A stretch of 64,000 nt of DNA, from positions 1,612,001-1,676,000 of the forward strand of contig NZ_CP129121.1 of the NCBI RefSeq assembly GCF_030406665.1, given 5' to 3'. This DNA comes from Halomonas halophila. Lineage in GTDB: Bacteria > Pseudomonadota > Gammaproteobacteria > Pseudomonadales > Halomonadaceae. The position numbers and the translations under genes were made by a program. The stretch's first letter is position 1. Each line of letters opens with the position of its first letter. This document shows, piece by piece, positions 20,611-29,677 of the stretch. A model generated the notes under the pieces. That model worked only from the letters and a program-made list of their open reading frames with translations, was not told the origin of the DNA and ran no database searches.

Positions 20611-21471
20611 TCAGTCGGTATCGAAGCGGAAGGCGTTGAGGACGTCGTCCTGGGTGAAGCCATAGCCTTCCAGAGTGTCTTCCCAGGCCTGGGTATTGCG
20701 ATAGTCGAGCAGCACCTCGTCGAAGGCGTCGCGTAGCGTGGTGGCGTCCTTCGGGAAGGCGAAGGCGCCCCAGCTGCGCACGATCTCCCCTTTCACCTTT
20801 GGATCCTCGAAGCCCTGCACGATCTCGACGCCGGGGTGCTGTGCGTCCAGTTGGCTCACGGTGAGTCCGGTGCCGGCGTAGGCGTCGGCCCGGTCGGCGA
20901 GCAGGGTGTCGATGGCCGCCGCATTGTCTTCGATGCTCACTACCCGGTCATCCGGGACGCCCAGCGCCGACATGATGTCGACCTGGGTCGCGCCGGCGAG
21001 TACCGCGACGCGAATGTCGTCGCGTTCGGTGAAGTCCTGGTAGCCGTTGATCTCGAGCGGATTGGAGGCGCGCACCAGCAGGCCTTCCCCGTAGGAGGTA
21101 TTGGGGGCCGAGAACAGCACCCGCCGGCAGCGCTCGGGGCGAATCGCCATCTCGGCAGCCGCCATGTCGAAGCGGCCCTCCTCGAGGCCGGGTATCAGGT
21201 CGCCGAAGGCGGTCACCTCCCACTCGATGTCGTCGATGCCGAGTTCACCGAGCACATGGCGGGCGACGTCGGGGCCTGCTCCTCTTGCCTCGCCGTTCTC
21301 ATCCAGGTAGCCATAGGGCGCTTCGTCGGCCACCGCGACCCGAATGCCACCGCGCGCCTGAAGCGTGTCGAGGTCGGCTGCGAACGACTGGATGGCGACG
21401 GTCATCGCCAGCGGCAGTGCCGCCCAACGGACGCGCGTGGTCCAGTCGGCGTCGTACATGCTCCGTTTCAT
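20611..21471 (-). CDS. EhuB-like ABC transporter substrate-binding protein (orphan)
   Basis: 286-residue periplasmic solute-binding protein with an N-terminal signal peptide (residues about 12-31, AALPLAMTVAIQSFA). Seen: GIRVAVADEAPYGYLDENGE, FGDLIPGLEEGRFDMAAAEMAI, RPERCRRVLFSAP and DNAAAIDTLLADRADAYAGT. These match the ectoine/hydroxyectoine-binding (EhuB) branch of family 3 binding proteins; a polar amino acid ligand is the alternative. No permease or ATPase genes adjoin it. Convergent with hda. Confidence 0.8.
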   Translation of the reverse strand: MKRSMYDADWTTRVRWAALPLAMTVAIQSFAADLDTLQARGGIRVAVADEAPYGYLDENGEARGAGPDVARHVLGELGIDDIEWEVTAFGDLIPGLEEGRFDMAAAEMAIRPERCRRVLFSAPNTSYGEGLLVRASNPLEINGYQDFTERDDIRVAVLAGATQVDIMSALGVPDDRVVSIEDNAAAIDTLLADRADAYAGTGLTVSQLDAQHPGVEIVQGFEDPKVKGEIVRSWGAFAFPKDATTLRDAFDEVLLDYRNTQAWEDTLEGYGFTQDDVLNAFRFDTD

Positions 21472-21561
21472 GTCGTGTCTCCTGTCCGACCTGGCGACGC
21501 AGGGCGACGCAGGCCTCGACTTCAGGGTAGAAGCCTGCCGGGAGGGGTGCCATCGGAGGCG

Positions 21562-22146
21562 TCAGCGATTGAGCCGTACCTCGCGATGCTGGCCGTCGGA
21601 GAGCGACACCTGATGGACGATCACCCGGCGCTTGCCGCTGGTGGGGTCGACCACGCTGCCGGAGACATAGAAGCTGCCGGACGGCAGGCCGCGCAGCATG
21701 AAGTAGCCGTCGCCGTCGGTGCGGGCGGTGTGGGTGTAGGCCCGGGCCCGTGGGTCGGCGGGCTCCACCGCGCGTCCGGCCAGGGCCTGTTCGGCGGCCT
21801 CGGCGGAGTAGGTGGTGATCGGCGCCACCGAGACCGTCTCGCCGCGGCCGACCACGGTGCCCGAGACGGTGTCCAGGGTCAGCCGGCCGCTGAGGGCGGC
21901 GCTGCCGGTCTTCTCCAGGGCGGCGTACTCGTCGGCGGGGAAGGCCACCTGGCGTGGCACGCGGCCCTCCGGCGACGGTGCCGTGTCGGGGGCCCGCTCG
22001 CCGATGTCGATCACCTCGGCGGGGCCGCGCCGCGTGGCGCCGTCGGGCGGCAGTATCTGGCAGCCGGTGAGGATCATGCCCATCAGGATGGGCAGGAAGG
22101 CAGGTCGCATGGCGCACGTCGTTGCGCGGTTCATCGTACTGGTCAT
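21562..22146 (-). CDS. putative lipoprotein with carboxypeptidase-regulatory-like domain
   Basis: About 194 residues. Seen: a lipobox in LMGMILTGCQ about 30 residues from the start, a variable linker, then a beta-rich module (SGRLTLDTVSGTVVGRGETVSVAPIT ... YFMLRGLPSGSFYVSG, cited as landmarks) resembling carboxypeptidase-regulatory/transthyretin-like folds with a DGDGYF turn. Starts at 22146, 22134 or 22110 are possible; the first has GGGAGAG upstream. The function is unknown. Confidence 0.65.
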   Translation of the reverse strand: MTSTMNRATTCAMRPAFLPILMGMILTGCQILPPDGATRRGPAEVIDIGERAPDTAPSPEGRVPRQVAFPADEYAALEKTGSAALSGRLTLDTVSGTVVGRGETVSVAPITTYSAEAAEQALAGRAVEPADPRARAYTHTARTDGDGYFMLRGLPSGSFYVSGSVVDPTSGKRRVIVHQVSLSDGQHREVRLNR

Positions 22147-22202
22147 CGCACTCTCCCGTGAGGGTTGGCCCTGTGCGGGGGAGAGCTTAACGCATATGCA
22201 CA

Positions 22203-22234
22203 ACGAAAGGGCCACCGCCGATGGCGGTGGCCCT
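22203..22234 (-). terminator. terminator after the phasin gene
   Basis: Perfect 12-bp stem AGGGCCACCGCC (22208-22219) with GGCGGTGGCCCT (22223-22234), 3-base loop; on the minus strand it is followed by TTCGTTG. It lies 24 bases beyond the phasin stop. Confidence 0.75.
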
Positions 22235-22257
22235 GGGAGACTGTCTGACCCTGGGGC

Positions 22258-22626
22258 TTACTTGGCGGCCTTGGTCGCGGTCTCGGTGGCCTGCTTGACG
22301 TTCTCTTCGGTCAGCTTCTGGCTCTGCTGGACGAAGTCCTGCTGCAGGGAGACGACCTTCTCGGCGTCGCCCTTCAGGCGCTCGGTGAGGTCCTTGGCGA
22401 CCTTCTGCTGGCCTTCCATGTAGGTGCGCAGGCCTTCGGCATCCTTGACGTCGAGCAGGGCGCGAAGCTGGGCCATGCCGGTTTCGCTGTAGGCGCGACC
22501 GGCCTCGAGCTGGGCGTTGGTCAGCTTCTCGGCGAAATCCACGGACAGGCTGGCATAGGCACGGGCCGGGCCGAAGAACATGGACTCGAACTGTTCGGTG
22601 AACTGCTTGGTATCGAAGTTTTGCAT
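22258..22626 (-). CDS. phaP: phasin family protein
   Basis: 122-residue amphipathic helical protein that coats polyhydroxyalkanoate granules. Seen: MQNFDTKQFTEQFESMFFGPARAY then long heptad-like helices and a Lys/Ala-rich end TATKAAK, the typical phasin pattern. The ATG at 22626 is chosen from the family length and the GGAGG upstream on the minus strand; a much longer open frame upstream is not conserved. A large inverted repeat sits about 70-110 bases upstream. No PHA synthase gene is in the window. Confidence 0.88.
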   Translation of the reverse strand: MQNFDTKQFTEQFESMFFGPARAYASLSVDFAEKLTNAQLEAGRAYSETGMAQLRALLDVKDAEGLRTYMEGQQKVAKDLTERLKGDAEKVVSLQQDFVQQSQKLTEENVKQATETATKAAK

Positions 22627-22694
22627 CGTCTTCGCCTCCTGTGATGGCGCACGTTGCGAAGGCCTGGGCGGGATGCCATCGCCTTCTCTCTTCT

Positions 22695-22734
22695 GTTGCA
22701 ATGCACAATAGCAGCGCATTTTGTGCAGTGCAAC
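22695..22734. promoter_or_regulatory. inverted-repeat operator upstream of the phasin gene
   Basis: GTTGCAATGCACAA (22695-22708) and TTGTGCAGTGCAAC (22721-22734) are reverse complements at 13 of 14 positions, separated by 12 bases. TGCA-rich palindromes of this type are bound by the PHA-sensing repressor PhaR in other proteobacteria (family knowledge). It also lies 92 bases before the divergent fumC start. Confidence 0.6.
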
Positions 22735-22825
22735 ATCTCCGTTTCGGCTTTTCGTCGTGTCGGCGTCTTGCAAGCCGGCGGGCGCGCCACCATGGTGACA
22801 GGAGACCATCAGCCAGGAGGCGAAC

Positions 22826-24205
<1,380 letters not shown>

Positions 24206-24229
24206 CCCTCGGCGAGGTGGCCGGGAGCG

Positions 24230-25294
24230 TCAGTCGTCCTGCTCGCGCTCCCGGGCCTCTTCGATGGTCACCACTGCGTCTCGATGCTCTTCGGTCGTCG
24301 CTGTCGGGTTGTCGTGCTCGTCGGCGCGGGAGGGGCGATAGCAGAGCGTGGTCAGGATCGGGAAGTGGTCCGAGCCGAAGGGTGACAGGCGCCGCATGCG
24401 CCGGAGGGTGAAATGCTCGCTGGCGAAGACGTGATCCAGCGGCCAGCGCAGCAGCGCGTGCTGGGCATGGAAGGTGCTGAACATGCCGCGCCCGCGGCGC
24501 GGATCGAGCATGCCGCTGACCCGGCAGAACAGCCGGGTGCTGCGGGACCAGGCCACGTCGTTGAGATCGCCCGCCACCACGGTGGGCACCGGGTCCTGGT
24601 GGATGAGCTTGGCCACCAGCATCAGCTCTCCATCCCGCCACAGCGACTCCTCGCTCTCGCTGGGCGCCGGCGGGCGCGGGTGCAGGGCGTGGAAGCGGAT
24701 GTGATCGCCACTCTCCAGCTCGATGCCGCAGTGGATCGAGGGGATGTCGTCCTGGATCAGCCACTTGACCTTCGGGTCGACCAGCGGCCGGCGCGAATAC
24801 AGGTGCATGCCGTAGAGGTTGTCCAGCGGCACGCGCACCGCATGCGGCCAGTCGTCGCCGAGTCCCTTGTCGAGGCGCTCGCCCCACCAGGCGTCGGACT
24901 CCAGCGTCAGGATCAGGTCGGGGTCCTGCTCGCGGATGATCGCGAGCAGGGCCTCGCTCTGGCGGTTGGGGGTCAGCACGTTGGCCACCAGCAGCGTCAG
25001 GCAGCGGTCCGGTCGGTCGTTCCGGGCGCGCTTCACCTGCACCGGCCACAGCGGCGTCCAGGGCAGGATGTAGCGCAGCTGGATGGCGAACACGATGACG
25101 CCCGTGGCGGCGATCCAGGGCGTCACGGCCGCATCGGCCAGCGGCGAGGCCAGCGCGCAGGCGGCGCCGGCGAGGCCGATCTGCAGGCGGGGAAACTCGC
25201 AGGCCCGCAGCCACCACCAGTGCCCGGGCACCCGGGCGATCAGGCTGGCCAGCAGGAGAAGGGCGGCGATCCCGCCGAGCAGCCATCCGTGCAT
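24230..25294 (-). CDS. membrane-anchored endonuclease/exonuclease/phosphatase family protein
   Basis: 354 residues. Two or three N-terminal hydrophobic segments (residues about 3-18 and 45-80) are followed by an EEP catalytic domain. Seen: LLVANVLTPNR, DPDLILTLESDAWW, VAGDLNDVAWS and C-terminal SPFGSDHFPILTTL, the metal-binding and catalytic blocks. The C-terminus is acidic and low-complexity. The substrate (nucleic acid, lipid or phosphoester) cannot be told. It lies 161 bases downstream of the phn transporter genes on the same strand. Confidence 0.85.
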   Translation of the reverse strand: MHGWLLGGIAALLLLASLIARVPGHWWWLRACEFPRLQIGLAGAACALASPLADAAVTPWIAATGVIVFAIQLRYILPWTPLWPVQVKRARNDRPDRCLTLLVANVLTPNRQSEALLAIIREQDPDLILTLESDAWWGERLDKGLGDDWPHAVRVPLDNLYGMHLYSRRPLVDPKVKWLIQDDIPSIHCGIELESGDHIRFHALHPRPPAPSESEESLWRDGELMLVAKLIHQDPVPTVVAGDLNDVAWSRSTRLFCRVSGMLDPRRGRGMFSTFHAQHALLRWPLDHVFASEHFTLRRMRRLSPFGSDHFPILTTLCYRPSRADEHDNPTATTEEHRDAVVTIEEAREREQDD

Positions 25295-25455
25295 GTCGCG
25301 TCATCCCTCCGGCATGTCCACCTCGAAAGGGCGTGACCTCACGCCCTCCTCAACATGATGCAACTCGCTCTCCGCTGATCGGTGCCGAGCCATCGCGGTG
25401 GCTGAAAGCAGGACCTCGGCCAAGCCCGCTCCAGCCGTCAGGATGGCGCCGGCCG

Positions 25456-26265
25456 CTAGAGCACCTTGCGGCGCAGCAGGCCTGTCACCGCCTCCCCGAC
25501 CAGCACCAGCGCGATGATGGCGATGAGGATCGTCGCCACGGTAGGCCAGGCGAAGGTGTCGATGGAACCCTGCAGGATGACCCCGATGCCGCCGGCGCCC
25601 ACCAGTCCCAGCACTGTGGATTCGCGGATGTTGATATCCCAGCGCAGGATGACGATGGCGAAGAAGGCCGGCATGACCTGGGGCACCACCGCATAGGCGA
25701 TCACCTTGGCCTTGGAGGCGCCGGTCGCCTCCATGGCCTCCACGGGGCGGCGGTCGATCTCCTCGATGGCCTCGCCCATCAGTTTGCCGATGAAGCCTAC
25801 CGAACGGAACATGATGGCCAGTATGCCCGCGAGCACCCCAGGGCCGAAGATCGCCACGAACAGCAGTGCCCAGATGATGGTGTTCACCGAGCGGCTGGAG
25901 ACCTGGATGAAGCGCCCCAGCCACAGGCAGGCGCGGTTGGGCGTGGTGTTCTGCGCAGCGATGTAGGAGACCGGCAGGGCGATGAAGATGGTGAGCATGG
26001 TCGCGAGGGTGGCGATGTGCACCGTCTCGATCATAGCATCCGCGATCTCGGCGAGCCGGGTCGGATCCGGCGGCCACATGCGCGCGCCCAAGCTCGAGAT
26101 CTGGTTGGGGGCGTCCCATACCCATGGCCAGAAGATATCGATGTCGCTGACGGCCCAGACCACCACCATCAGGGTCAGCAGCATCACGCCGTAGCGGATC
26201 AGCCGCTGCTTGGGATTGTGCCGTCGCCAGATGCGATCGGCCAAGAGGTCGGTATCGTCTACCAT
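25456..26265 (-). CDS. phnE: phosphonate-type ABC transporter permease PhnE (second copy)
   Basis: 269-residue inner-membrane permease with about six hydrophobic segments. Seen: VHIATLATMLTIFIALPVSYIAAQNTTP and the cytoplasmic coupling-loop region RPVEAMEATGASKAKVIAYAVVPQ (landmarks VEAMEATGASK and VVPQVMPAF). It overlaps the upstream phnE by 7 bases. The two permeases are only moderately alike and probably form a heterodimer with PhnC and PhnD. Confidence 0.92.
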   Translation of the reverse strand: MVDDTDLLADRIWRRHNPKQRLIRYGVMLLTLMVVVWAVSDIDIFWPWVWDAPNQISSLGARMWPPDPTRLAEIADAMIETVHIATLATMLTIFIALPVSYIAAQNTTPNRACLWLGRFIQVSSRSVNTIIWALLFVAIFGPGVLAGILAIMFRSVGFIGKLMGEAIEEIDRRPVEAMEATGASKAKVIAYAVVPQVMPAFFAIVILRWDINIRESTVLGLVGAGGIGVILQGSIDTFAWPTVATILIAIIALVLVGEAVTGLLRRKVL

Positions 26266-27065
26266 ATCTTCTTCCTTACCCAGCCGCTGACGCCTTCGCT
26301 GGCCAGGATCACCGCGATGATCACCAGCAGGATGGCGAAGGCGAAGTCATAGTCGTAGCGCCCGAAGGCGTTCATCAGGGTGCTGCCGATGCCGCCGGCG
26401 CCGACGATGCCGACCACCGCTGAGGCTCGAAGGTTGCTGTCGAGCTGATACATGGAGAGTCCTACCTGGCGGGGCAGGATCTGCGGGAAGACGGCGTAGA
26501 AGAGCGTCGTCAGATAGCCGGCGCCGGTGGAGCGCATCGCCTCCACCTGTCCCCAGTCGATCTCCTCGGCGAGCAGCTTGCCGACGAAGCCGATGGAGTA
26601 GAGGGTCAGCGTCAAGATCCCCGCCAGCGGGCCGAAGCCCACCGCCGCGACGAACAGGATGGCCACGATCACCGGGTGGAAGCTGCGCGAGACGATGATC
26701 ACCGCGCGCCCCAGCAGGTAGATCGGCAGCGGTGCGACGTTTCGAGCCGCCATCACCGCGAACGGCACCGACAGCAGCACGCCGAGCAGCGTCGCCAGGA
26801 TGGCGATCTGCAGGCTCTCGGTGAAGCCGGTGAGCAGCAGGTCGAAGCGCGACAGGCTCGGCGGGAAGCCGCCGCCGAAGATGCGCGCCGCCCGCGGAAG
26901 CCCCTCGCTGATGCGCTCCCAGTTGAAGGGCAGGCTGCCGAAGGCCCACACCAGGTAGGCCGCCAGCACCACCAGCAGGCCGTAGCGCACCAGCGGGTTG
27001 GCGATGAAGGGTGGCTTGCGCCAGGTGCGCGGCGTGGCGCGCGCCTCGCGGTCAGGACTGGCCAT
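26259..27065 (-). CDS. phnE: phosphonate-type ABC transporter permease PhnE (first copy)
   Basis: 268-residue permease paired with the next gene. Seen: SLQIAILATLLGVLLSVPFAVMAARNVAP, the coupling loop QVEAMRSTGAGYLTTLFYAVFPQ (landmarks VEAMRSTGAG and AVFPQILPRQ). The ATG at 27065 (MASPDREAR) gives the family-like N-terminus and overlaps the phnC stop by 14 bases; the open frame upstream of it is a GC artefact. Confidence 0.92.
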   Translation of the reverse strand: MASPDREARATPRTWRKPPFIANPLVRYGLLVVLAAYLVWAFGSLPFNWERISEGLPRAARIFGGGFPPSLSRFDLLLTGFTESLQIAILATLLGVLLSVPFAVMAARNVAPLPIYLLGRAVIIVSRSFHPVIVAILFVAAVGFGPLAGILTLTLYSIGFVGKLLAEEIDWGQVEAMRSTGAGYLTTLFYAVFPQILPRQVGLSMYQLDSNLRASAVVGIVGAGGIGSTLMNAFGRYDYDFAFAILLVIIAVILASEGVSGWVRKKIW

Positions 27066-27849
27066 CGCGCACCTCCTCCGCGGGGGGCGGGGCGAGTTCG
27101 TCTTCCGGCGCCTCGATACCGCCGTAGATGGCATCCAGGGCGGCCTTGTCGAAGTCCGCAGGAGCACCGTCGAAGATCATGGTGCCGTGGCGCAGCCCGA
27201 CGATACGGTCGGTGTAGGTCCTCGCCTGCGCCACGTTGTGGATGTTGATCAGCACCGGCAGCGCGAGCTCGCTCGCCAGGCTCTGCAGCAGCACCATGAT
27301 CTGCTCGGAGGTACGAGGGTCGAGCGAGGCCGTGGGCTCGTCGGCGAGCAGCACCTCGGGCTCCTGCATCAGTGCCCGCACCACGCCGACGCGCTGGCGC
27401 TCGCCGCCGGATAGCTCGTCGGCACGCTTGTTGGCGTAGTGGGCGATTCCCACGCGCTCCATCAGCACGAAGGCGCGCTCGATGTCCGCCTCCGGGTAGC
27501 GCCGGGTGATGGCCTGGAAGAGGTTGACGTAGCCGAGTCGACCGGCCAGCACGTTCTCCATCACGGTGAGACGGTCGATCAGGTTGAAGCCCTGGAAGAC
27601 CATGCCGATCTTGCGTCGGGCGCGGCGCAGTTCTCCGTGGCGCAGCGTGACAAGCTCGGTACCGTTGAGCTTGATCGAGCCCGAGGTCGGCTCCACCAGG
27701 CGGTTGATACAGCGCAGCATGGTGCTCTTGCCGGCGCCGGAGGCTCCCACGATGGAGACGACGCTGTTGCCTTCCACGGTCAGGTCGAGTCCCTTGAGGA
27801 CCGGCTCGTCGCGGCCGTAACGCTTGATCAGGTTGGATATCTCTAGCAT
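27052..27849 (-). CDS. phnC: phosphonate-type ABC transporter ATP-binding protein PhnC
   Basis: 265-residue ATPase of the importer. Seen: Walker A GASGAGKST, the PhnC-specific block GMVFQGFNLIDRLTVMENVLAGRLG, signature LSGGERQRVGVVRAL and Walker B VLLADEP. It lies 78 bases after phnD on the same strand, with an intercistronic hairpin between, and overlaps phnE. Confidence 0.95.
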   Translation of the reverse strand: MLEISNLIKRYGRDEPVLKGLDLTVEGNSVVSIVGASGAGKSTMLRCINRLVEPTSGSIKLNGTELVTLRHGELRRARRKIGMVFQGFNLIDRLTVMENVLAGRLGYVNLFQAITRRYPEADIERAFVLMERVGIAHYANKRADELSGGERQRVGVVRALMQEPEVLLADEPTASLDPRTSEQIMVLLQSLASELALPVLINIHNVAQARTYTDRIVGLRHGTMIFDGAPADFDKAALDAIYGGIEAPEDELAPPPAEEVRDGQS

Positions 27850-27885
27850 GAGGGGTCCGTCGAGAAAGGATCATCAAGACGTCGA

Positions 27886-27910
27886 CGCCGGCCCTGCGGG
27901 AAGGCCGGCG
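27886..27910 (-). terminator. intercistronic hairpin between phnD and phnC
   Basis: 8-bp stem CGCCGGCC (27886-27893) with GGCCGGCG (27903-27910). No U-run. Like the urtA-urtB hairpin, it follows the binding-protein gene and may stabilise the phnD message or attenuate downstream genes (inference). Confidence 0.45.
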
Positions 27911-27927
27911 CCGCTGACTCGTGAAGG

Positions 27928-28929
27928 TTACTGGAGGTTGTCGGGGGTGTACTCGACGCCGTTGGCACTCTGGATCGTGCGGATGACCTTCCAGTTGTCC
28001 TGATAGTTGATGGGGACGAACTTCTCGACGCCCTCGAATTCCTCGCCAAGCTCGGTGCCTGTGAACTCGAAGCTGAAGAAGGCCTCCTCGATCTTCTCGA
28101 CCAGGTCGGGATGCAGGTTGTGGGCGTAGTTGTAGGAAGTGGTCGGGAAGCTGTCCGACTCGTAGATGATCTTGACGTCTTCCGGATCGTAGAGGCCGCG
28201 GGCGGCCATGCGATCGACCACCTCCGAGGCCACCGGAGCCGCGTCGTAGTCCTGGGCCACTACCCCGAGCATGGATTGATCATGACTGCCGGAGTACACC
28301 ACCTCATAGTCTTCGCCGGGCACGATGTCCATTTCGGGGAACAGTGCCCGCGGCGCCTGGTTGCCGGAGTTGGAGGTCGGCGAGGTGTGGGCGACGCGCT
28401 TGCCCCTCAGGTCCTCCATCTCGTCGATGCCGGAATCGACGTGGGTATAGAGCTGCAGGGTGTAGCCGAAGCGACCGTCGTCAGAGCCCATCAGCGCGAA
28501 GGGCACGGCGCCCGCCAGGTTGACGGCGAAGGGGGTCGGGCCGGTGGAGAAGCCGGCGATGTGCAGGCGGCCGCTGCGCATGGCCTCGACCTGGGCCGAG
28601 TTGGACTGCACGGCGAAGAAGCGTACGTCGCGTTCGGTCACCTCCTCAAGGTGCTCGATAAACGGCTGCCAGATGTCGGAGTAGATGGCCGGATCCTCGA
28701 CCGGAGTGTAGGCGAAGATCAGCGTGTCGGGATTGGCCCATTCGGACTCGTCTGTCGGCCGGTCGGCGACCATGTCGCCATTCTCGTCGCAGTAGATATT
28801 GGCCAGTGCGCCGCGCTCGCACTCCTCCTGCGCCTGGGCCTGGCTCGCCAGCATGGCCAGCGGCAGCAGCGTGGAGAGGGCGATGGGGACGAGCGAGCGA
28901 TTTCCGGGGCGAGCGGAAGGGTAGATCAT
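27928..28929 (-). CDS. phnD: phosphonate/phosphite-type ABC transporter substrate-binding protein PhnD
   Basis: 333-residue periplasmic binding protein. Signal peptide (SLVPIALSTLLPLAMLASQAQA), then DTLIFAYTPVEDPAIYSDIWQPFIEHLE and AHTSPTSNSGNQAPRALF, typical of the PhnD family. First gene of phnD-phnC-phnE-phnE. There are no C-P lyase or phosphonatase genes in the window, so the ligand (phosphonate, phosphite or another phosphoester) is open. Start at 28929, with GAGG about 7 bases upstream. Confidence 0.92.
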   Translation of the reverse strand: MIYPSARPGNRSLVPIALSTLLPLAMLASQAQAQEECERGALANIYCDENGDMVADRPTDESEWANPDTLIFAYTPVEDPAIYSDIWQPFIEHLEEVTERDVRFFAVQSNSAQVEAMRSGRLHIAGFSTGPTPFAVNLAGAVPFALMGSDDGRFGYTLQLYTHVDSGIDEMEDLRGKRVAHTSPTSNSGNQAPRALFPEMDIVPGEDYEVVYSGSHDQSMLGVVAQDYDAAPVASEVVDRMAARGLYDPEDVKIIYESDSFPTTSYNYAHNLHPDLVEKIEEAFFSFEFTGTELGEEFEGVEKFVPINYQDNWKVIRTIQSANGVEYTPDNLQ

Positions 28930-29029
28930 GGCGTGCCTCACGATTATTGTTTTAGGGCATGTGGTGTGTTGCATGTTCGGATATCGACATCAGCGAGCCA
29001 CTGATGATTGATTCCGAATAACCTCTTTC

Positions 29030-29059
29030 AATCTAGGGTTTGTTACGAAACCATGTCAA
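29030..29059 (-). promoter_or_regulatory. sigma-70 promoter for phnD
   Basis: On the minus strand, TTGACA (29059-29054) and TAGATT (29035-29030) with an 18-base spacer, about 100 bases before the phnD start. It overlaps the start of the divergent histidine phosphatase gene. No convincing Pho box was found. Confidence 0.5.
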
Positions 29060-29640
29060 ACACTTTCCCCGGCGCCGACGGCGCCTGGCGCAACCGCTAC
29101 CTGCTGATGCGTCACGGGCACAGCCAGGCCAACCAGGAGGGGCGGATCATCAGCTCGCCCGCGCTCGGCCTGACGGGGTTCGGCCTCTCGTCCCAGGGGC
29201 ATGCTCAGCTCGACCAACTGCTGGCCGACTGGCGCTGGGCCAGGCCCCGGCGCATCCTGCACTCGGACTTTCTGCGGACCGCCGAGACTGCCGAGCGCGT
29301 CGCCACGCATTTCGGCCTGGCGCTCACCGTCGAGCCGCGCCTGCGGGAGCGTCATTTCGGCGAGCTCGAGGGGCAAAGCGACGCGCGCTATGCCGAGGTC
29401 TGGGCGCTCGACGCTCAGGATCCGACGCTGCGCCAAGGGGGCGTCGAGGCCGTGGCCGAGGTGGCGGCGCGCATGCGCGCCGTGATCGACGAGATGGAGG
29501 CGCGCCACCGCGACGAGACGATCCTGCTGGTCAGCCACGGCGATCCGCTGCAGATCCTGCTGACCGCCCTGGAGGGGCGCGCGCTGAGCCTGCACCGGGA
29601 GCGGGAGCCCCTGGCGCCGGCCAGCATCACGTCTCTATAA
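29053..29640 (+). CDS. histidine phosphatase family protein
   Basis: 195-residue phosphoglycerate-mutase-like phosphatase. The catalytic LMRHGHSQANQEGRI motif is near residue 18, followed by HSDFLRTAETAERV, RERHFGELEG and VSHGDPLQILL with the second catalytic His. The natural substrate is unknown. The ATG at 29053 has no clear ribosome site; a TTG at 29008 would add 15 residues. Divergent from phnD, convergent with glpD. Confidence 0.85.
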   Translation: MSNTFPGADGAWRNRYLLMRHGHSQANQEGRIISSPALGLTGFGLSSQGHAQLDQLLADWRWARPRRILHSDFLRTAETAERVATHFGLALTVEPRLRERHFGELEGQSDARYAEVWALDAQDPTLRQGGVEAVAEVAARMRAVIDEMEARHRDETILLVSHGDPLQILLTALEGRALSLHREREPLAPASITSL

Positions 29641-29677
29641 GTTCGCCGTCGCCACAACGACGCGCCTGGGGCCGGGC

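Noticed and set aside
28930..29052. Possible Pho box upstream of phnD
   Set aside because: No pair of CTGTCAT-like repeats at 11-base spacing is present; only a sigma-70 promoter can be supported.
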